In this document: piece after piece, positions 1 through 8,180 of the stretch
Numbering within the stretch: the first letter of the stretch is position 1
Layout of the letters: every line of letters starts with the position of its first letter
Assembly (NCBI RefSeq): GCF_039544205.1
Contig: NZ_BAABLF010000005.1
Location: 62,001-126,000, forward strand
Length of the DNA stretch: 64,000 nt
Direction of reading: 5' to 3'
DNA from: Ferrimonas gelatinilytica
GTDB taxonomy: Bacteria; Pseudomonadota; Gammaproteobacteria; Enterobacterales; Shewanellaceae
Program-made: the position numbers and the translations under genes
The notes under the pieces: generated by a model
What the model was told of the DNA's origin: nothing
Database searches by the model: none
The model's input: only the letters and a program-made list of their open reading frames with translations

Positions 1-288
1 GTGGGTCAGGAGCCGCCCTGGGTGCTGGAGATGAGCGGAACGTCGGTCCACCTTTGGCAGGGCTACGAGCGCACCGAGCGGGTGCTGCGGGTGATGGAGC
101 AGACCCAGAGTAGTGCCGAGCGGCCACAGACCCGCTACCGGCTCGAAGATCGCGACGGGCAGACCTGGCTCCTACGTCTTTCACCCGGGCATTGCGCGGA
201 TCCCATGAGTGGCGAGCGCTTCGAAACACGGGTCGAGCTTGAAACCGAGGGGACGCAATATGCGGGGTGTGGCCATGCCCTGCATTGA
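1..288 (+). CDS. C-terminal part of a COG3650/MliC-like periplasmic protein (5' end outside window)
   Basis: Open from base 1 to a TGA at 286-288, so the true start lies upstream of the window. The visible 95 residues contain a GxEPPW segment at the left and an HCADPMSGERF...YAGCGHAL segment near the C-terminus. That pattern (Trp-containing EPxW, then C-x-D-x-MS and a final YxGCG) recalls the small COG3650-type envelope proteins, where the two cysteines are thought to form a disulfide. The function is not established. The GDSL lipoprotein gene begins inside its 3' end (29-base overlap), so the two are probably co-transcribed. The family call is by motif recall only. Confidence 0.5.
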   Translation: MGQEPPWVLEMSGTSVHLWQGYERTERVLRVMEQTQSSAERPQTRYRLEDRDGQTWLLRLSPGHCADPMSGERFETRVELETEGTQYAGCGHALH

Positions 289-937
289 TTCGCAGCGACG
301 CGGGCGAGGCCTGCTGCTCATGGGAACCGCCAGGTTCTGGTGCGTCGGTTTGCTGTTTGGACTTCTTCTGCTCAGCGGGTGCTCCAAGGCCCCGCTACCA
401 CCCTTGCCCAGTGATGGCGTAATTCTCGCTTTCGGTGACAGCCTGACCGCTGGCGTGGGCGCTGGCCCGGCACAGGACTACCCCAGTGAGCTGGCCCGCC
501 TGACCGGATTGGCGGTGGTGAATGCCGGAGTCTCCGGGGAACTGGCACAACAGGGGCGACTGCGACTGCCGGAAGCGCTGGCGCGCCATCGGCCAGACCT
601 TCTGGTTCTGCTGATGGGGGGGAACGATATCCTCAGGAATAGGCCGGAGGCGGCGATTAAGGCAGACCTGGCTGCCATGATTGAGCAGGCAAGGGGTACC
701 GGTGTGCCGGTGCTGCTGGTGGGGGTGCCGAGTAAGCGTATCCTGCTTCGCACCTCACCCATCTACCGGGAGCTGGCGGATCAGTACGGCGACGGCGTGG
801 TGCTGGTGGAGGACCCCCTCACGGAGCTGTTGCGATCCCCGAGCCACAAATCCGATGCGGTACATCTCAACGCGGATGGGTATCGACGCCTGGCACAGGC
901 ACTGCATCAGCGCTTGATCGAGACCGGCGCGCTCTGA
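260..937 (+). CDS. GDSL-family esterase/lysophospholipase lipoprotein
   Basis: An SGNH/GDSL hydrolase of the TesA-like arylesterase type, predicted to cleave ester or thioester bonds in the envelope. From the ATG at 260 the protein has 225 residues: a hydrophobic stretch ending in LLLLSGC (lipobox, Cys41), block I FGDSL (Ser61), block III GGND, and a C-terminal D-A-V-H that supplies the Asp/His of the triad. I chose 260 because GAGGGG lies 7 bases upstream. An ATG at 320 would give a more ordinary short signal peptide and is a real alternative. The gene overlaps the preceding one by 29 bases. It is predicted to be a lipid-anchored periplasmic or outer-membrane enzyme; its substrate cannot be told from sequence. 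Confidence 0.85.
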   Translation: MRGVAMPCIDSQRRGRGLLLMGTARFWCVGLLFGLLLLSGCSKAPLPPLPSDGVILAFGDSLTAGVGAGPAQDYPSELARLTGLAVVNAGVSGELAQQGRLRLPEALARHRPDLLVLLMGGNDILRNRPEAAIKADLAAMIEQARGTGVPVLLVGVPSKRILLRTSPIYRELADQYGDGVVLVEDPLTELLRSPSHKSDAVHLNADGYRRLAQALHQRLIETGAL

Positions 938-1103
938 ATCGCTGTTTCCGGAGAGCCGGTATCACGCCGAGACCGGCTTCCTCATAAGCAATCAACAAAT
1001 TCGCATAACTAATTCTTCTTTTGTGGCGCTTTTGCCACGAAAACTGCGCAGAAATGCACCCCTTCCACTATCGACTTTTGTTTCGAGAGGGTAGTCTGGA
1101 AAG

Positions 1104-1119
1104 ACCTCCTTTCGGAGGT
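1104..1119 (+). promoter_or_regulatory. Leader hairpin upstream of ilvI
   Basis: ACCTCC-TTTC-GGAGGT forms a perfect 6-bp stem with a 4-base loop, about 90 bases before the ilvI start, inside a 270-base intergenic region. No T-run follows, so it is not a simple terminator. A second weak stem (AGCCT...AGGCT) lies nearer the start. It could be an RNA element or the edge of a regulator site; I see no clear leader peptide rich in Leu/Val/Ile codons. Confidence 0.3.
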
Positions 1120-1207
1120 GGGATTTGGCGTGGTCAGAGCAAGAAAGGCCAAGCCTCTTAATCAGTTAGGCTACGAATAAGCCCTAAATGTATGTCTTGG
1201 AGGCAGC

Positions 1208-2923
1208 ATGGAGCAGTTGTCAGGTGCGGAGATGATTGTCCGCTCGTTGATCGATCAGGGGGTTAAGCACATCTTTGGCTACCCCGGCGGGTCGGTATTG
1301 GATATTTATGACGCGTTGCACGAGAAAAGCCACATCGAGCATGTGTTGGTTCGACACGAGCAGGCCGCGGTTCATATGGCAGATGGCTACGCCCGGGCCA
1401 CCGGGGAGGTCGGTGTGGTGCTGGTTACCTCAGGACCGGGTGCCACCAATGCCATCACCGGCATCGCCACGGCCTATTACGACTCCGCCCCGCTGGTGGT
1501 GTTATCGGGACAGGTGATGTCACACCTGATTGGGAACGATGCTTTCCAGGAGTGTGACATGGTGGGGATTTCCCGCCCGGTGGTGAAACACAGCTTCCTG
1601 GTACAGGACCCAGCCGAGATCCCAACCATTCTGAAAAAGGCGTTCTACCTGGCGGCCAGCGGCCGTCCCGGCCCTGTGGTGGTGGACCTGCCCAAGGATA
1701 TGCTCAACCCCGCCAACCGTTACCCCTATCAGTATCCGGATGCCATCAGTCTGCGCTCCTACAACCCGAAGCAGCAGGGCCATAAGGGTCAGATCAAGCG
1801 GGGGCTTCAGGCCCTGCTCGAGGCTAAACGGCCGGTGCTCTACGTCGGTGGCGGCGCCATCATCTCCCGCAGCGAAGCGCAGCTGCTTGAGCTGGCGAAG
1901 CGATTGCGTCTGCCGGTGGTCTCTACCCTGATGGGGCTGGGTGCCTTTCCCGGCAGCCATCCGCAGTCGCTTGGGATGTTGGGGATGCACGGCACCTACG
2001 AAGCCAACATGGCGATGCATCATGCGGATCTGATCTTCGGGGTCGGGGTACGTTTCGATGATCGCACCACCAATCACGTGGCCAAGTACTGTCCCGATGC
2101 CACCATACTCCACATCGATATCGACCCCTCCTCCATCTCCAAGACCATCAACGCTGATATCCCCATCGTGGGCTCTGCAGAGAAGGTGCTCAGCATGATG
2201 CTGTCGATGATGGCGGAGCAGTCCGAGACGGATCGTCTGGCCCCCTGGTGGGACGAGATCGCCACCTGGCGTGCCCGGGAGTGCCTGCGTTACGAGTCTG
2301 ATGGCAGCAGGATCAAGCCCCAGCAGGTGATCCAAGCCCTCTACCGGTTAACGGAGGGGGATGCCTACGTGGCATCGGACGTGGGCCAGCACCAGATGTT
2401 TGCTGCGCTCTACTACCCCTTCGACAAGCCCCGGCGCTGGATCAACTCCGGAGGCCTCGGCACCATGGGGTTCGGTTTGCCCGCTGCAATGGGGGTGAAG
2501 TTTGCACTGCCGGACGCCCAGGTGGTGTGCGTGACCGGCGATGGTAGCATCCAGATGAACATTCAGGAGCTGTCCACGGCGCTTCAGTACGCCATCCCGG
2601 TTAAAATCATCAACCTTAACAATCGTTTCCTGGGGATGGTAAAGCAGTGGCAGGATATGATCTACCAAGGCCGCCACTCTCACTCCTACATGGACTCGGT
2701 ACCGGATTTTGCTGCCATTGCCGAAGCCTATGGCCACGTCGGGGTGCGGATCTCGGATCCCAACACCCTGGAGTCACAGCTGGAGGCGGCACTGGCGATG
2801 AAGGATAAACTGGTGTTCGTGGACATCAGCGTGGATGAATCGGAGCACGTTTACCCGATGCAGATCCGCGGTGGCGGAATGAACGAGATGTGGCTGAGCA
2901 AAACCGAGAGGACCGAATCATGA
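1208..2923 (+). CDS. ilvI: Acetolactate synthase isozyme III, large catalytic subunit
   Basis: Catalyses the TPP-dependent condensation of two pyruvates (or pyruvate plus 2-oxobutyrate) to acetohydroxy acids, the first common step of valine, leucine and isoleucine synthesis. The 571 residues fit the family. Visible features are the N-terminal TPP-binding region with the catalytic Glu (VRHEQAAVHMADGYAR), the central FAD/Rossmann-like domain (GVGVRFDDRTT), and the C-terminal TPP/Mg motif GDGSIQMNIQEL...NNRFLGMV. The ATG is preceded by GGAGG at 5 bases. The stop overlaps the ilvH start (ATGA), so the subunits are translationally coupled. The enzyme is cytoplasmic. Confidence 0.97.
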   Translation: MEQLSGAEMIVRSLIDQGVKHIFGYPGGSVLDIYDALHEKSHIEHVLVRHEQAAVHMADGYARATGEVGVVLVTSGPGATNAITGIATAYYDSAPLVVLSGQVMSHLIGNDAFQECDMVGISRPVVKHSFLVQDPAEIPTILKKAFYLAASGRPGPVVVDLPKDMLNPANRYPYQYPDAISLRSYNPKQQGHKGQIKRGLQALLEAKRPVLYVGGGAIISRSEAQLLELAKRLRLPVVSTLMGLGAFPGSHPQSLGMLGMHGTYEANMAMHHADLIFGVGVRFDDRTTNHVAKYCPDATILHIDIDPSSISKTINADIPIVGSAEKVLSMMLSMMAEQSETDRLAPWWDEIATWRARECLRYESDGSRIKPQQVIQALYRLTEGDAYVASDVGQHQMFAALYYPFDKPRRWINSGGLGTMGFGLPAAMGVKFALPDAQVVCVTGDGSIQMNIQELSTALQYAIPVKIINLNNRFLGMVKQWQDMIYQGRHSHSYMDSVPDFAAIAEAYGHVGVRISDPNTLESQLEAALAMKDKLVFVDISVDESEHVYPMQIRGGGMNEMWLSKTERTES

Positions 2924-3420
2924 GACGCAGTATCTTATCTGTCCTACTGGAAAACGAGTCCGGCGCTCTGTCCCGTGTGGTGGGTCTCTTTTCACAGCGG
3001 GGGTTTAATATCGAGTCGCTGACGGTGGCGCCGACGGATGATGCAACCCTGTCGCGACTGACCATCACGACTCAGGTGGTGGATGATGCTGCCTGTGAGC
3101 AGATCGAGAAGCACCTTCATAAGCTCGTGGATGTCCTCAAGGTTAGCAACATCAGCGAGGCGGCCCATGTGGAGCGGGAACTGATGCTGGTGAAAACCAA
3201 GGCGGCGGGCAGTTTCCGGGCCGAGGTGAAGCGGATGGTGGATATCTTCCGCGGCCAGATCGTGGATGTCACCGCCACGCTCTATACGGTGCAGCTTTCC
3301 GGGGACAGCGACAAACTGGACGCCTTCCTTCGTGCCCTGGCGGAGGTATCCGAAATCGTAGAGGTGGCCCGAAGCGGGGTGGTGGGGATCGCCCGGGGGG
3401 AAAAGGCATTGCGAGCCTAG
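2920..3420 (+). CDS. ilvH: Acetolactate synthase isozyme III, small regulatory subunit
   Basis: The ACT-domain regulatory partner of IlvI. It raises catalytic activity and carries the valine feedback site in this family. The 166 residues begin MRRSILSVLLENESGALSRV, a typical ACT domain, with a second regulatory domain after about residue 80. I chose the ATG at 2920, which overlaps the ilvI stop codon by four bases and has GAGAGG upstream, rather than an in-frame upstream start inside ilvI. It is followed by a bidirectional terminator shared with asnS. Confidence 0.96.
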   Translation: MRRSILSVLLENESGALSRVVGLFSQRGFNIESLTVAPTDDATLSRLTITTQVVDDAACEQIEKHLHKLVDVLKVSNISEAAHVERELMLVKTKAAGSFRAEVKRMVDIFRGQIVDVTATLYTVQLSGDSDKLDAFLRALAEVSEIVEVARSGVVGIARGEKALRA

Positions 3421-3450
3421 CGTCGCCAACTGTCCAGCCATGAAAAAGAA

Positions 3451-3480
3451 AACCGGCCGCTCCCAAAGGAGCGGCCGGTT
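3451..3480. terminator. Bidirectional terminator between ilvH and asnS
   Basis: A 13-bp perfect stem, AACCGGCCGCTCC / GGAGCGGCCGGTT, with a CAAA loop. The minus-strand side is followed by TTCTTTTTC, so it is a convincing terminator for asnS. The plus-strand T-run is short. The two genes converge here. Confidence 0.85.
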
Positions 3481-3515
3481 TCATAATCCCGCCACGGTGG
3501 GCGTGTGCCGATGGC

Positions 3516-4916
3516 TTAGAAGCTGGCGGAGCGCGGTGCGCGGGGGAAGGGGATCACGTCACGGATGTTGGAAACACCGGTGACGTAGCTGACCAGGCGT
3601 TCGAAGCCGAGGCCAAAACCGGAGTGGGGGATGGTGCCGTAGCGACGCAGGTCGCGGTACCAGTACATCTCCTCTTTCGGCAGGCCCATCTCCTCCATCC
3701 GCTGATCCAGCACCTCGAGGCGCTCTTCACGCTGGGAGCCACCGATGATCTCGCCGATCCCCGGCGCCAGTACGTCCATTGCGGCGACGGTTTTGCCATC
3801 GTCATTGAGGCGCATGTAGAAGGCTTTGATATCTTTGGGGTAGTTCTTTACTACCACCGGGGCCTTGAAGTGCTCCTCCGCCAGATAGCGCTCATGCTCG
3901 GAGGCGAGGTCGATACCCCACTCCACCGGGAACTCGAAACGCTTGCCGCAGTTTTTCAGGATCTCGACGGCGTCGGTGTAATCCACCTGGGCAAAATCTG
4001 CCGCGACGAAGTCCTGCAGGCGCTGGATGACGGTTTTGTCGACCCGTTGGGCGAAGAACTCCAGGTCATCCATACGCTCCTCCAGTACGGCATTGAAGCA
4101 GTATTTGAGCATCACTTCGGCCAACTTGGCGTTATCTTCCAGATCGGCGAAAGCCACCTCGGGCTCCACCATCCAGAACTCCGCCAGGTGGCGGGAGGTG
4201 TTGGAGTTTTCAGCACGGAACGTGGGGCCGAAGGTGTACACCTTGCTCATGGCGCAGGCGTAGGTTTCGGCGTTCAGCTGGCCAGAAACGGTCAGGAAGG
4301 TCTCCTTGCCGAAGAAGTCCTTGTCGTAATCCACCTCGCCGTTTTCCAGCCGCGGCAGGTTGTTCATATCCAGGGTGGAGACGCGGAACATCTCACCGGC
4401 GCCTTCACAGTCGGAAGCGGTAAGGATCGGGGTGGAGACCCAGATAAAACCGTTCTCATGGTAGAAGCGGTGGATTGCCTGGGAGAGGCAGTTGCGCACC
4501 CGCATCACCGCACCGGTGATGTTGGTACGGGGGCGCAGGTGAGCCACTTCCCGCAGGAACTCGATGGAGTGGCGCTTGGCGGCCATCGGGTAGGTGTCGG
4601 GGTCTTCCACCCAGCCGACCACGTCGACGCTGGACACCTTGAGTTCGAACTTCTGCCCCTTGCCGGGGGACTCCACCACTTCACCGGTCATGATGACGGA
4701 GCAGCCCGCGGTCAGGCGAAGCACTTCATCGCTGTAATTGGGCAGCTCATTGGGGACCACGCCCTGGATCGGGTCAAAACAGGAGCCGTCGTACACGGCC
4801 AGGAATGAGATGCCAGCCTTGGAGTCGCGGCGCGTGCGGATCCAGCCGCGCACGGTCACTTCGCTGCCGACAGCGTGAGCGCCCTTGAGGACGTCAGCAA
4901 TGGTTGCCAGGGTCAT
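3516..4916 (-). CDS. asnS: Asparaginyl-tRNA synthetase
   Basis: Class IIb aminoacyl-tRNA synthetase that charges tRNA-Asn with asparagine. The 466 residues equal the E. coli length and the sequence is strongly similar throughout. It has an N-terminal OB-fold (TVRGWIRTRRDSKAGISFL), motif 2 (FRAENSNTSRHLAEFWMVEPE) and motif 3 (GFGLGFERL) near the C-terminus. I chose the ATG at 4916; a TTG six codons upstream is possible but unlikely. It stands alone on the minus strand, with the Nudix gene ending about 110 bases upstream. Confidence 0.97.
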   Translation of the reverse strand: MTLATIADVLKGAHAVGSEVTVRGWIRTRRDSKAGISFLAVYDGSCFDPIQGVVPNELPNYSDEVLRLTAGCSVIMTGEVVESPGKGQKFELKVSSVDVVGWVEDPDTYPMAAKRHSIEFLREVAHLRPRTNITGAVMRVRNCLSQAIHRFYHENGFIWVSTPILTASDCEGAGEMFRVSTLDMNNLPRLENGEVDYDKDFFGKETFLTVSGQLNAETYACAMSKVYTFGPTFRAENSNTSRHLAEFWMVEPEVAFADLEDNAKLAEVMLKYCFNAVLEERMDDLEFFAQRVDKTVIQRLQDFVAADFAQVDYTDAVEILKNCGKRFEFPVEWGIDLASEHERYLAEEHFKAPVVVKNYPKDIKAFYMRLNDDGKTVAAMDVLAPGIGEIIGGSQREERLEVLDQRMEEMGLPKEEMYWYRDLRRYGTIPHSGFGLGFERLVSYVTGVSNIRDVIPFPRAPRSASF

Positions 4917-5028
4917 ACTTGGAATGATCTCCAATGAGTCGAATAGTTATCACTTTTCGGCGTTTGCCGGGAACCCGTCATCTTACCGTGAACCGCCATT
5001 TTCTCAAGGGTTCCGTGCGTTTCTTGGC

Positions 5029-5625
5029 TTAGGGGCCCGGCGGTGCGGCACCAAAGCCAAGCTGGCGCACCAGCTGTTCGATCATAGCCGCTGTCGCTCC
5101 CCAGACCCGGTGGGGCATGAAGTAGACCCCTTGGGTGGTCTGCATCCGCCGAACCTGCAGCTGCCAGCGTCCGCGATGATCGAAAAAATCCTCCAGCGGC
5201 GCATAAAACATCCTGGCGACCTCCCGCTCCGACAGCACAGGCACAAAGGGCTGGGTGATGAGGGCGATCTGCGGGAAGATCCGGAACCGGGTGATGGTAT
5301 GGAACACCGGCAGGGCACCGAGACGCTCCACTTGTGAATCACGCAGGCCGATCTCCTCCCAGGACTCGCGCAGGGCCGTATCCCAGGGGGTGGCATCACC
5401 AGGATCCATCTTGCCACCGGGGAAGGCGATCTGTCCGGCGTGGGTCGGCAGCCCGGCGGTACGCTCGGTCAGTAACAGGTGCAGCCGGCCCTCGATCTCC
5501 TGCAGGCCTATCAGGACAGCGGCATCCCGCAACTGGGGGTGGTTGCCCAGCTCCGCCGCCAACTGGTCCATGGGGTCCGGCGGCGCAGCCAGCAAAAAGC
5601 GGGTAACAAACTCCTGACGATCCAT
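5029..5625 (-). CDS. Nudix hydrolase, NudL/CoA pyrophosphatase-like
   Basis: A Nudix-family pyrophosphohydrolase. The segment LTERTAGLPTHAGQIAFPGG followed by TALRESWEEIGL is the Nudix box in the form typical of the NudL (YeaB) group, in which a conserved region before the box is associated with CoA substrates. Activity on CoA or its derivatives is inferred from the subfamily. Length is 198 residues from the ATG at 5625, which has GAGAG just upstream; a GTG ten codons earlier is possible. It lies 89 bases downstream of apbE on the same strand and may share its transcript. Confidence 0.85.
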   Translation of the reverse strand: MDRQEFVTRFLLAAPPDPMDQLAAELGNHPQLRDAAVLIGLQEIEGRLHLLLTERTAGLPTHAGQIAFPGGKMDPGDATPWDTALRESWEEIGLRDSQVERLGALPVFHTITRFRIFPQIALITQPFVPVLSEREVARMFYAPLEDFFDHRGRWQLQVRRMQTTQGVYFMPHRVWGATAAMIEQLVRQLGFGAAPPGP

Positions 5626-5714
5626 AACTCTCAATTCAGACGGTGACTTCAGCACCAGATTGCCAGATTTCGGGGGGGTAAGGCCAGCGCCAGACCTCCT
5701 GCGCGCACGGTCGA

Positions 5715-6602
5715 TCAGGGCTGGATCCAGTAGGGAACCTGCTGGGCCCGGATAAAGGCCTCGGCCTCGGTCTCATGGAGCAGGGCTAGGGTCGCCAGGA
5801 GCCCCGCCTGGAGGCAGCTTTGTCCCGCCACCGTCACCTGCGCCGGGCCGCTCCGGGTGGCCCAGCCGGTCTTGGGGTTGAGAATGTGGCTGTAACGGAC
5901 CCCGCCATGACGCAGGAAGCGTTGGCTGTCACCGCTGGTGGCCAGGGCACCGTGGCGCAGGGTAAGGGGATAGCTAGCCTGTGTCGGCTTAGAGGGGGTG
6001 GCTATGCCCACCTGCCAGGGGGGGCGCTCAGGGGCTCGGGGCACCGAGATCGCGATGTCGCCGCCGAAGTTCACCAGCACCGACAGTGACGGTGCCTGCC
6101 GGGCCAGCTCGGCTGCCACCTGGTCCACCGCGTACTCTTTGCCGATACCGCCAAAATCCAGCTCCATCCCCGCCGGCAGCGAAAGCGTGCTGTCGTCATA
6201 GCGCACCCGCTCCCAGCCGATCAGCGGCAGCAGGGCATCGATCTCGCCCTGGCTGGGCAGCCGGTCACAGCCGTCGAAGCGCCAGGCCCGTCGCAGCACC
6301 CCAGAGGTGAGATCGAACAGCCCGTCACTGAGCCGGTAGCAGTGATCGGCAAAGGTCAACAGCGACAGGGTTTCACCATCGATGGCAACCGGCTTCCCCT
6401 CGGCTCGATGCAGCCTGGCCACCAGGTTGTCCTCTCGATAGCGGCTGTATTTCTGTTCGATGGCCCGGACCCGGCGCTCAGCCGCCACCAGCAGTGCCCG
6501 GGCCCGGGATTCGGGGCAGGGATCGATTAGCAGTTCACAGTCGCTGGCCATGGCGATGAAATGACCGCGCCAGTAATCGGGATGGCGTGTCAGGGAAGTC
6601 AT
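5715..6602 (-). CDS. apbE: FAD:protein FMN transferase without signal peptide
   Basis: An ApbE-family flavin transferase, which moves FMN from FAD onto Ser/Thr of target proteins through a phosphoester bond. The 295 residues carry family motifs: DFGGIGKEYAVD at about 149-160, NFGGD at about 178-182, a TSGD segment, and YSHILNPKTG. Most ApbE proteins are exported lipoproteins. Here the N-terminus (MTSLTRHPDYWRGHF) shows no signal peptide or lipobox, and the start sits one base after the stop of the DUF3570 gene, leaving no room for one. The protein is therefore predicted to be cytoplasmic. It is the last gene of an overlapping set with TlpA-like, DUF4266 and DUF3570 genes; the DUF3570 protein is its likely substrate (inference). 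Confidence 0.9.
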   Translation of the reverse strand: MTSLTRHPDYWRGHFIAMASDCELLIDPCPESRARALLVAAERRVRAIEQKYSRYREDNLVARLHRAEGKPVAIDGETLSLLTFADHCYRLSDGLFDLTSGVLRRAWRFDGCDRLPSQGEIDALLPLIGWERVRYDDSTLSLPAGMELDFGGIGKEYAVDQVAAELARQAPSLSVLVNFGGDIAISVPRAPERPPWQVGIATPSKPTQASYPLTLRHGALATSGDSQRFLRHGGVRYSHILNPKTGWATRSGPAQVTVAGQSCLQAGLLATLALLHETEAEAFIRAQQVPYWIQP

Positions 6603-6603
6603 G

Positions 6604-7956
6604 TCAGAAGCGGTAGCCCAGCTGCAGCATCAGGGCTTCCAGCCGGGGGTAGAGGTTGAGCCCTGCCAGCTCCCCCGGGCCGCCTGGTCCCTCGGGGTTT
6701 TGTACGTAGTAGGCGATGCGGGCGGAGGCGGAACGGGCCCCGGTCAGAGGGATCCGGTATCGAAAACCCAGGGTGTAGGTGGTCATCTCGGCCAGGCGGT
6801 AATCGGCGCTGGCGTAGGTCGGTGTCTCCTGCTGCAGGTAGGGGCGGTAAAAGTCCGCGGCAGATTGATGGTAGAGGCGCAGCTGGGGTTCCAGGGTGTG
6901 GCCGGAAGGGAGCATCAGGTTGAGCCGCAGCTCCAGGGTATGGGAGTCGATCCCCCAGTCATCGTGCATGAAACGGTAGGCACTCTCCAGCACCGGGGCT
7001 CCGAAATGCATCTTGGTCTGCCAGAAGAGTGCCTGTTTACGCCGACGCTCTGGCCGGGACTCATAATTTTGTGCAATGGCCCGCCCCTGGGCATCGATGC
7101 GGCTGACCAGTTTGAAAGGGTCGCTTTGGTACCCGCTGACCTCTGCATAGCTGTAGTTGAGCAGCATCAGGGTTCGGCGATTGATCACCTGAGTGATCCC
7201 CAGTTGCAGCTCGGCGGTGTCCTTGTGCTCCTTCGCAGCCCCACGGGTGGCATTGAACGCCTGGATGAAGGCTTCTTCATCGGGGTAGTCGCTGCGCAGC
7301 GGCATCACCGCAAGAGGCAGGGGGATCTGACCCTCAGGCTCGATACTGTCGGCGTAACCGGCCAGACCCAACCTCAGGGTGGTGTTGTTCCTATCCAGGC
7401 TGTGGGACAGAGCACCGCTCACTCCCAGCGAGAGATAATCGTACTCCTTGGAGAGGTGTGCCCCCACCTCGAAACCGCTGTTATCCCCAAAGGGGGCAGC
7501 CCAGCCAGCATTGATCTGTACCCGAGTGTCCCTGAAGGTGTCGTCCAGTGGGGTTTGGCCCGCCGCGGTGGTGTACTCGCCAAGGCCGGAGGGGCGGGTG
7601 AAGGTCTGTGCCCTGCGCTGAGGAACGGCCCCGGTGGCGGAGGCACCGGTGAGGGCATCGAAGGTGAGCATCAGGCTGAGTCGCTGGTCGTCACCGTCGC
7701 TGCGCACCCCTTGAATACTGCCCTCCAGGGCTTTGACCCGGTCGCCGCTCTCTCCGTAAGCCAGCAGGGCAGTATCAAACTGCCACTGGTGTTGGGATGG
7801 GGGAGCTTCCTGGGCGTTTATTGGTGCAGCGATAAGGGCGCTGCTGGCCACCGCAAGGGCGGCTGAGATGTTGGTAAAACCCGTGTTTTTCGGCACAGGT
7901 GGGCCAGGTGTGGAAGTGTCCGGCAACGATGGACGATGGCTCAGTTGCATCCACAT
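6604..7956 (-). CDS. DUF3570 outer-membrane beta-barrel protein, candidate flavinylation target
   Basis: A 450-residue exported protein. The N-terminal hydrophobic segment ends in a plausible cleavage site near PINAQ (about 48-49). The rest is rich in alternating strands and ends in ...QLGYRF, the C-terminal aromatic typical of outer-membrane barrels. The length and the LTFDALTGASATGAVP segment match DUF3570 as I know it. Residues 100-106 (DALTGAS) resemble the D-x-x-[ST]-G-A-[ST] flavin acceptor motif recognised by ApbE, whose gene follows directly. The ATG at 7956 lies in the 3' end of the DUF4266 gene; an ATG two codons later (7950) is better spaced from GGGGG. The biochemical role is unknown. 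Confidence 0.8.
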   Translation of the reverse strand: MWMQLSHRPSLPDTSTPGPPVPKNTGFTNISAALAVASSALIAAPINAQEAPPSQHQWQFDTALLAYGESGDRVKALEGSIQGVRSDGDDQRLSLMLTFDALTGASATGAVPQRRAQTFTRPSGLGEYTTAAGQTPLDDTFRDTRVQINAGWAAPFGDNSGFEVGAHLSKEYDYLSLGVSGALSHSLDRNNTTLRLGLAGYADSIEPEGQIPLPLAVMPLRSDYPDEEAFIQAFNATRGAAKEHKDTAELQLGITQVINRRTLMLLNYSYAEVSGYQSDPFKLVSRIDAQGRAIAQNYESRPERRRKQALFWQTKMHFGAPVLESAYRFMHDDWGIDSHTLELRLNLMLPSGHTLEPQLRLYHQSAADFYRPYLQQETPTYASADYRLAEMTTYTLGFRYRIPLTGARSASARIAYYVQNPEGPGGPGELAGLNLYPRLEALMLQLGYRF

Positions 7957-8180
7957 CCCCCGCCGGCGCTGCCCCGGCCGCCACTGCTCGCCTCCTTGGA
8001 AAAGTAGACGTGGTCATCCACCCGTTTATCGGTGGCATCGGACTCCGGGGCCATGCGGGGATCCGCCAGTTTTTCCCGTTGCCAGGGTTCTACCCCCAGG
8101 GTGCCGCAGCCGCTCAGCCCCACGACCGTCAAGAGCAGCAGTCGGTGGGCCCAGCGGCATTGCCAGATTGGGCGAGTCAT
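7941..8180 (-). CDS. DUF4266 small lipoprotein
   Basis: A 79-residue lipoprotein with a basic N-terminus, a hydrophobic core and the lipobox LSGC (Cys25). The mature part is about 55 residues and ends in a Gly/Ser-rich tail with a terminal GGGCGCN. The WQREKLADPRM segment and the Cys-containing tail are characteristic of DUF4266, which is usually found next to DUF3570. The ATG at 8180 overlaps the stop of the upstream thioredoxin gene by one base (TGATG), and its 3' end overlaps the DUF3570 start. The function is unknown; the CxC tail could be oxidised or metal-bound, and the neighbouring thioredoxin could act on it (inference). Confidence 0.85.
   Translation of the reverse strand: MTRPIWQCRWAHRLLLLTVVGLSGCGTLGVEPWQREKLADPRMAPESDATDKRVDDHVYFSKEASSGGRGSAGGGCGCN

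Noticed and set aside
938..1207. Attenuator with leader peptide before ilvI
   Set aside because: There is a hairpin but no short open frame rich in branched-chain codons and no T-run.
3624..4808. 394-residue open frame opposite asnS
   Set aside because: Antisense shadow of a highly conserved synthetase gene; no start signal and no recognisable protein.
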